From assembly GCA_030522415.1 (NCBI GenBank), contig CM060104.1, positions 19,450,825-19,514,824 on the forward strand: 64,000 nt of DNA, read 5' to 3'. The translations under genes and the position numbers were made by a program. The notes under the pieces are model-generated. The model did not search any database, was not told the DNA's origin, and was given only the letters and a program-made list of their open reading frames with translations. Positions 57,230 through 64,000 of this stretch are shown piece after piece. This stretch comes from Channallabes apus (lineage: Eukaryota > Chordata > Actinopteri > Siluriformes > Clariidae). Each line of letters begins with the position of its first letter. Positions within the stretch are counted from its first letter, which is position 1.

Positions 57230-58515
57230 ACTACTGCAACTCTGAGCACACTAAGTGTGACTGGTGCTGATATGTTTATGTTTTTTTTTGTTTTTTTAAC
57301 TATTTGATGAGTAACAGTTGGGTCCATATGGTTCAGCTCCTTTGAGATGTCTCTCAGACATTATAAGGAAAAGTCATATGTCCAGGTAGGACAAGTAAAG
57401 AGCACACTGTCTAACAAATTCTGAGATATGTTTTTTCCTATAGATATGCACATATTTTCTCCATGTTATCGTAAACTGACTTATTAAAAGATTGAAATCC
57501 TGAACCAATGGAGGGACATTGGCAGGGCTTCTACAGCCTTCTGTGGAGATTTCTTCAGGCTGCTCTGCCCAATGGGAAAAAAGTGTTTTTATTCATTTGC
57601 TTTGCAATAAAATGTAGACATACAGTATGTCATCCCCACATTTACATTATAATTAAAGGGGAGGCTGGGATTCATAAAGCAATACAAAGCACTAACCAAG
57701 GCTGCTGGTGCCGTCGTTCCCATACATGGTTGCCAGATTGAGCTTATGTGGGGGAGAGCAAAAAAAATATTTTGTAGTACTGTAGTGTGTGAAGTAATAT
57801 TTATTCGTTTAGATTTACTGTAGTTAATATACAGTAATTTGAACTTGCTTTAAATCAGACAGGTTTTAAATAATGTATTGTATTGCTAGAGGTTAAGAAA
57901 CATGCCATGGCATCCCCGATGAAATGAAAACGAAACTTATCGGTACACTACACGGCTGCATCGCGCTGATACCTTTGAGCACACGTAAGTTAAAAAGTAA
58001 AATGTATCTTTTTATTTACGTCATGTATCTCATAGCGTTTCAGTAAAATGAGAGAAGCTTCTGGTGTTTAGTGTGTGCTAGCTAGCCGTGGTTTAATGGT
58101 AGTTAAGCCATTTCCAAATAAGACTAACACGTCGTTTCTAAGGAGAACCTTTTTTTTTTTTTTTACCGTTAAACATTTTATAAAAATCTATAATATGGAA
58201 GTTTGAAATTAGCTTATTAAAGCTAACAAACGGCGTCAACAGCAATGACGTAGCTATTAGTTGTAGCCGATTTGTAGCCTATGGGCCTATTTTTATTTAA
58301 TTTTAATTTTTACTTTTCCGCTTGTTTTCAGTCTTTCACGCTGTACCTGAACACAACGTGTTGTTCTGTGAACTTCTGTGTTCAACAACAAAGGAACACA
58401 TCGAAGTTTAGCATCAGTGCTTACTAAAAGAAAAACATATTAAAAAATACAACTGCACATCCAAAAGAGACCCTTAACTCTGCTAATGATTGCAGTGATT
58501 CATAAGTTTCATCTA
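57230..58515. other. Intergenic, no gene identified
   Basis: Between the family B SINE and the next SINE. A segment near 57950-57995 (gctgcatcgcgctgatacc, then gtaagtt) is slightly GC-rich, ends in a donor-like site and could be a non-coding first exon of the ms4a gene. Nothing else supports that. Confidence 0.35.
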
Positions 58516-58524
58516 TTCCACTTC

Positions 58525-58825
58525 TATGCCACTTATCCTGTGTACAGGGTCACAGGGCTTGGAGCCTATCCCAGGAGACCTAGGGCACGAGACACAGTAC
58601 ACCCTGGACAGCTTGCCCATCCATCACAGGACACACACATGCACACAATTAACCTAATCTCTATGTCTTCGGACTGTGGGAGGAAACTGGAGTACCCAGA
58701 GGAGACCCACCAAGCACAGGAGAACATGCAAACTTCACACACTCAGACATGAGATGGGAATTGAACCCTTGACCCTGGAGGTGCGAGGCCACAGTGCTAA
58801 CCACTAAGCCTCTGCGGCACAATGA
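58525..58825 (-). mobile_element. tRNA-headed SINE (family A), near full length
   Basis: Reverse-strand copy: tail cacttatcctgtgtacagggtcac, then gacacacacatgcacacaattaac, ggactgtgggaggaaactgg, and head gggaattgaacccttgac...gtgctaaccactaagcctctgcggc. Confidence 0.88.
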
Positions 58826-58989
58826 GTTTCTGATGAATAATTATTTAAATTGCTGCAGTGAGCAACTTTTCATTTCCTAAACAGCTATGCAGGAAAATTT
58901 ATCTGGTGCTCATGAAAAACATGTTAATGTGTTTGAGAAACTATTGGACTTCATCATGCAAAGAAAACAACTAAAAAGGTAACTCAAAT

Positions 58990-59112
58990 TAGTGTGTGTG
59001 TGTGTACTGTATGTGCATGCACGCATGTGCCCTGTGATGGCTTGGCACCCTGTCCTCATGCTGGGATAGGCTCCATGCCCCCTGTGACCCTGTATAGGAT
59101 AAGCGATTCTGT
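58990..59112 (+). mobile_element. SINE family A, tail-only fragment
   Basis: gccctgtgatggcttggcaccctgtcc, gggataggctccatgccccctg and gaccctgtataggataagcg match only the L2-like tail of family A. Confidence 0.75.
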
Positions 59113-59354
59113 TGTATGCTGAATACAACATATGTCATACTTTAGAAAAAAATCCATAAAAATGTTTTGCCATGTTTGCCATTATTAAGTAGATTAGTTG
59201 AATGTGAGTTTTTATTTGTGAAATGCAAAATAAGGAAATGAAGCAAACAGTAAAAAGTACAATGCCCTGCTGACCAGTGTGAAATTAGGTCACAATCACA
59301 TCTCTCCTATGTACTGCATACGTAAGTTCTCCAAATCAGTTTCTACTGGGTATA

Positions 59355-59906
59355 CACTACCGTTCAAAAGTTTTAGATCACTTACAAATTTCTTTGTTTT
59401 TGTGTAGTGATTTATTTTCTACATTTTACAACAATACTGGGGATTTCAAAACTATAAAATAACACATATGGAATTAGGTAATTACGTAACAACAGCAAAA
59501 ACAACAGTTAGTTGTTATTTTAAGACACAGAGGTCAGCCTTTCTGTAATAGTTCTTGCAAGAACAGTATTGTCAAGTGCATTTGCAAAATCCGTCAAGCA
59601 CCATAATGAAACTGGCTCTCATGAAGGCCATCTCAGGAGGGAGAGACCAAAACCTACCTCTGCACCCAGACGAGAAGTTCATTTAGAGTTATCAGCCTGA
59701 AAAATGACCAATTAACTGCACCTCAGAGTAGAGGCGTTATGAAGTCTTTACAGAGCATAAGTAGCAGAAGCATCTCAATATCAACTGTTCAAAGGAGATT
59801 AATGCATTTTTGGATGCCTTCAGCATTCCTTTACAATGTACAAAGAAATAAAAATCAGGAACGATCATGGAGTTAGAAAGTGATTTAAAACATTTGAACG
59901 GTAGTG
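59355..59906 (+). mobile_element. Deleted Tc1-like element
   Basis: 552 bp between TA dinucleotides (59353-59354, 59907-59908). The ends CACTACCGTTCAAAAG and TTTGAACGGTAGTG are inverted repeats. The interior keeps a shredded middle part of a transposase with several stops. It lies just upstream of the first ms4a coding exon. Confidence 0.85.
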
Positions 59907-60015
59907 TATATCTTTTAAAGTCTAATAACACTCAGACAGTAGATTCTGTAAGTGTGCTTTATGAACATCCCTGCTTTTCAGACACTACTTGTTGTGGGGT
60001 CCATACTTTTGAAAA

Positions 60016-63000
60016 ATGGCCACCTCGTTGACCACAGATGCCCATGGAGTCAGAGTGCTGACCCCAATCATTCCTCTGGTGGGTTCAGAGTCTGTCCAGT
60101 GTCCTAGTGAGAAAAAAGAGTACAAGACTAAAGTCCCTGAAGTACCGTACATGACCAGGATGTTCCTGAAGGGAGAGCCTGTTGCATTAGGGGTAAGAAT
60201 AGCCATCCCATTCACTGAAATAATTCCTTTTATACTTAGTCATAAAATAACACCAGACTGTGTTTTTTTATACCCAAAATCAAGTTGACTGAAAAATTGT
60301 TATTGACAGAATAAAATATTTTTGTCTGTGTAATCCAGTGGTTCTCAAACTTTTTCTGTCATTCCCCACTTAAGTGGGTGAGCGAATTTTCAAGCCCCAC
60401 TTGTCAACAAAATAATAACGAAATCGGCCAAGTTTACTGTTTATTGAAATATCAATTTCTAAACCAATAAGATCAAACAACCCCAAGTTAAAAACAGATA
60501 AAATACACATGCAATTGTTATAATAGGCTTACGTTGTCACTTATCATTGCATAATTGACCCCATGTTTATTAGCTGCTCAACAATCGTTTGTAGTTTTTT
60601 TGCACTGGCCAATTCTGTATGCAACTTTGAATTAAGCCATTTGTGCTTTGCTGTCCACTGATTCAGATGTTACCATGCGATTCTCCTGCTGTCTGTATTC
60701 TGCCAGCTTTCTTTGAAAGAAGTCTAGTGGCTTATTAACGTGACTGGAGTGTGTTGTCTCTAAGTGTCTTCCTAATTTGTTGGGTCTCATGCGGTCTGCT
60801 GCCAGCGGTATAAGACACAATATAAGCCCCCACCATCCCCACCATGAATCCAAGCTCAAGATAGGCTTCATTAGGGGTGGGCGATATAACCAAAATCTTC
60901 TAACACAGGAGAAGCAATTTTCTACCTCGATAACGACCACAATCAAAATTGCTATATCACAATATAGCAATTTGTATCTGAAAATACATAAATAAAAATT
61001 CAAGCACAAAGAAACTGTTTTACATAATGAAATTTTATATAAACTGTGAATTGCTGAGGTTTGCAGCATTTTCTTTTTACTTTGGCCATAATCGATTGGA
61101 TGCTTGGATTTCAGATGATAGAAAAGGTTTGACGTGTTTCCACCACTTGTTAAAACAGTGCACTTGTGTACCTTCCAAATCACGTTCATCTCATTCGTAT
61201 CACTTTTCTTATACCCGAACCAATTCCACAACACAGACGATGCACCTTTTTTCTTTACAATCTCCTCGTTCTTGGTTTCGTCACATGTAAGCAAGCTCTA
61301 TGCTGCTGCACCGTCTTCTTCTATTGTCGAAGTGTATGTGAAGCCAAACACATCAAAAGTGGGACGAAACCGTGGCACCCGATTGAACCGAATATCTGCG
61401 CAAATACAGCGCAGCGCGACTATCTGAATAACGCAGTGATGATCTGGTTTATTTGCGCAGCCCGGTGGATCGCGCAGCGCCGTTCGAATCACAAACCTGC
61501 GCGACCCACTGTGTTTTTATTTAAAAACTATTTAAAATGTCAGGACTGTTTAATATTGTTTCCGCCTTGCCATGCCTGTTTTTTACGTGCGCATCCCAGC
61601 GGGGTAAAATGTATTTTGATGGTCGGCGCGGTTTATTTCTGTCAGTGTCGCGCCGCGCTGCCCAGTGGGTCGCGCAGGTTTGTGATTCGAGCACCGCTGC
61701 TCAAGTTGGCCCGACGTTAAACCGTTATTGTTGCACTATGGTTCCACTTTTTCTCCCGGCCCACAACTGATGTTATTTTAAATTTACTTGTATTAATGAT
61801 CCATTTATTTGTGTGTGATTGTTTAGTTTTTTCCTAACTTTTCCATTAATTTCCACTCGTTCATTGCGCCCCACCTGTCATGTCTGTATTCCCCACTAGT
61901 GGGGTGCGCCCCACACTTTGAGAACCACTGCTGTAATCAAACATGCACATTCAGTCAAAAGGGTTCTAAAAGGGTTTTTTTTTTACACTGTCTTTCTATC
62001 TATCCTTTTTTTGTGTAAAGCCTAAATTTGCTGATACAGTATATACCTGTACAATTGGGTACACTAAGTAACCTAAGTAAAATAGGATGATCTGGATTTG
62101 TTTCTTCAGTTTTCACATTTCTCAGTTCAGTTATAGCTATTTTTAATCATTTTCTAATTTGATTAAAAAAATTAAATGCATTGCTTTAAACTTAAATGCA
62201 TTGCTTTAAAGTTTAGCCAAAAATGTTATTACAAGATATGGCAGTGTATGCTAAAGATGTGGCTGATAGAGAATAAGTGATAAATAACCCTCTTGAGTAT
62301 ACTTTTTAATGATCTGTGTTGATTGATTTCGGTTTTGACCTTTGTTAGACTGTGCAGATCTTGATTGGGATCGTAATGATAGCAGTGGGAGCAGTTACCT
62401 GGTTCACACAAACTCTGTATGGTGAAATCCCTGTGGGCCTTGGAGTATCAGTGAGTACTAACAGCAGCTTCAGTTGCATCCTTACGCACAACTGCTGAAA
62501 GCCTGTGTAAAATAAAAAATTTTCATTATTCTGTAATATGTCTACAAAACACAGAAACCGTATTAGGAGTCAGTTACTTCATTATTTGTGTTGTTTGTTT
62601 GGATTAATTAATAGATTAGGTTAATTGGTGTTCCCAAATCGCACATAGTGTGTGAATGATTGTGTGAGTATGTATGTGTGTGCCCTTTGATGGATTGGCA
62701 CCCCATCCATGGAGGCACCACGCCTTGTGCTCTAAGTCTCCTGGGATAGGTTCCAGGCGACCCACCACTCTGAATACAGGATAATGCACTATAGAGATGA
62801 GTCATTGAGTAAAGTGATGATTATAAGATTGGCTATCAAGCTGATATTTGGCCACAAACTACAATATAAACTATTTACTATTATTTTCTAGTTTATCTTC
62901 TCTGGATCTATAACCTTGAGTGCACACAAGGGAACCAGTTCTCCTATGGTAAGTAATCAATTCAACAAGCATCATCGCATTGCAGTAGATTTCTTCCAGA

Positions 63001-63588
63001 AATGTGTTATGTTTGTGCCATTTAATTGTAAACTACATATACAAACTTATGTATGTGTTAGAAATCTAAATATCATGTTTTGTTTAGTTCTGAACGAAAG
63101 ATGGAGTACAGTCTGTCTAATGTATTGTCTTTTGTTAGATCAAAAGCACAGTTGCCCTGAACACCATCAGTGCTCTGCTGGCCATGTCTGGCTTCTGCTA
63201 CTTCTGCTTTGCACTTACCGTAAAAATTAAATTGAGTCCTTGTCACAAAGATCAGAAAATGGACTATGACTTCTATGACTGCACATTTGTAAATAGGACT
63301 CTGCAGGTACATATTCTGAGTGGCACTGTTCTTTTTCCCCAAAAAAATATTTACCTGTGTGTTAATATGATCCTTATGCTATATTGTTCACAACTCAACC
63401 ATACATCTTATGTAAGTTTGTTTGGATTTACTTTATTTTCATTCCTGTTTTATCCTTACATTGTTCAGGTCCTAATAAATGGAATAAATGGAATACTATT
63501 GGTTTTGTCCATTCTGGAGGTGTGCGTGTGCATTACGACTATTGTCTTTTCCTGTAAGGCCAACATACAAGCCTCTGGGACCAAACTG
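60016..63588 (+). CDS. MS4A (CD20-like) four-transmembrane protein, 5' five coding exons
   Basis: Coding exons: 60016-60192, 62349-62450, 62892-62948, 63139-63306, 63469-63588. All are phase 0 with GT-AG borders (208 codons). The first exon starts after an acceptor at 59981. A polar N-terminus ends FLKGEPVALG, the family signature just before the first helix. Then TM1 (VQILIGIVMIAVGAV), TM2 (IPVGLGVSFIFSGSIT), TM3 (LNTISALLAMSGFCYFC), a loop with Cys and an N-glycosylation site (NRT), and TM4 (LLVLSILEVCVCITTIVFSC). MS4A proteins are tetraspanning membrane proteins that modulate receptor signalling and calcium entry in immune and other cells; which fish paralogue this is cannot be told. After 63588 a GTAAGC donor suggests a further exon outside the window; unspliced reading would stop at 63609. 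Intron 1 holds a hAT element. Confidence 0.85.
60341..61930 (-). mobile_element. hAT transposon (ZBED5-type termini) with nested hAT sequence
   Basis: The left end CAGTGGTTCTCAAACTTT and the reversed right end CAGTGGTTCTCAAAGTGTG are inverted repeats. The 8-bp flanks gtgtaatc and ctgtaatc match at 7 of 8. The minus strand near 60850-60660 carries MRPNKLGRHLETTHSSH...KPLDFFQRKLAEY, a BED zinc-finger end typical of ZBED5-like hAT transposases. Its upstream part is displaced at about 60873 by taggggtgggcgatataacc, the terminus of another hAT. Confidence 0.75.
61080..61294 (-). pseudogene. BED zinc-finger fragment of a second hAT transposase
   Basis: The minus-strand frame from 61294 encodes SSVLWNWFGYKKSD, then CTVLTSGGNTSNLFYHLKSKHP. 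This is the BED finger (aromatic W.WF, C..C..H....H spacing with the first Cys altered) of ZBED1-like hAT transposases. The catalytic part is absent. Confidence 0.7.
62600..62810 (+). mobile_element. SINE family A, 3' half
   Basis: gattaggttaattggtgttcccaaatcgc, gatggattggcaccccatcc, tcctgggataggttccagg and tgaatacaggataatgcactatagagatgag. Head missing. In ms4a intron 2. Confidence 0.8.
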
Positions 63589-63609
63589 GTAAGCCATTCA
63601 GAAGGCTAA

Positions 63610-64000
63610 CTAGCTGTACAGTATATCTTACTCCTTCTGTCATTCAGCAGCTTGCCTCTCTCGCCTCTCATACAAAATATGTGTTCTAAGCATACTTACT
63701 GATAAACAGTAATAAGTCACTGATAAACAGGAACATAGTTATGATACATTTTGGGTACTGTAATACAAATTGCTCAGAAAATGTTAATACAAATTCTCAG
63801 AAACTAAAATCTCACTCTTGTTGATGCAAGATGACGAATGCATGATAGTTTATAGAGGTTAACTAACTTGCTTAATATGTACTATATGTTACTTAGATAA
63901 AAAAAAAAAAAAAGACCGCACACTCTGAGATTTTACTCCATCACCGTTAGCTTTGATTACAGCACACAACGTGTTGCTGTTCCATGTGTGAAAATGATTC
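63610..64000. other. Right edge, probable ms4a intron
   Basis: AT-rich sequence with a poly-A run at 63900-63913. No further ms4a exon recognised before the window ends. Confidence 0.4.

Noticed and set aside
63184..63609. 141-codon plus-strand frame
   Set aside because: It uses unspliced sequence across ms4a exons 4 and 5; the spliced four-TM model with phase-0 exons is better.

Overview
The window is nuclear DNA of a teleost fish. Genes are intron-rich with canonical GT-AG splice sites and the sequence is AT-rich. It is crowded with fish-type transposons: Tc1/mariner, hAT, LTR, RTE-like and L2-like elements and tRNA-derived SINEs. The repeat mix would suit a catfish (Siluriformes), but the species cannot be fixed from the sequence alone.

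Four protein genes are supported. (1) The 5' coding exon of dcst2 lies on the minus strand at 19-275 and the gene runs off the left edge. (2) dcst1 is complete on the plus strand at 728-9610, with 16 coding exons in unbroken phase and 681 predicted residues. The two genes are head to head, sharing about 450 bp. Both encode DC-STAMP-domain sperm membrane proteins needed together for sperm-egg fusion. (3) adam15 is complete on the plus strand at 12533-51464, with 25 coding exons and about 994 residues. It encodes a membrane metalloprotease-disintegrin with an intact zinc site and a tail built from repeated SH3-ligand exons. The dcst2-dcst1-adam15 order matches human 1q21. (4) A four-TM MS4A/CD20-family gene on the plus strand at 60016-63588 probably continues past the right edge.

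Most of the rest is mobile DNA, largely inside introns. dcst1 intron 8 holds a Tc1-like transposon with an intact 337-residue transposase. The 14.7-kb adam15 intron 2 holds an RTE-type LINE tail, a retrovirus-like solo LTR, a hAT element with an LTR nested inside it, and a young 2.9-kb LTR element. That LTR element is the most unusual object here. Its 356-bp LTRs differ at two sites by eye, and it has a 5-bp target duplication and a polypurine tract. Its single long ORF encodes an acidic, Trp-rich head and four blocks of in-frame proline-rich tandem repeats, with no protease, RT or integrase. Other adam15 introns carry a Tc1 pseudo-transposon nested in a hAT-like element, a miniature Tc1 element and a decayed Tc1. 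Between adam15 and ms4a lie an RTE LINE with an endonuclease ORF and a fold-back, an L2 relic and an RTE-related SINE. ms4a intron 1 contains a hAT element that appears to hold a second hAT fragment.

Exon boundaries come from splice motifs, frame continuity and family knowledge; no transcript or database evidence was available.
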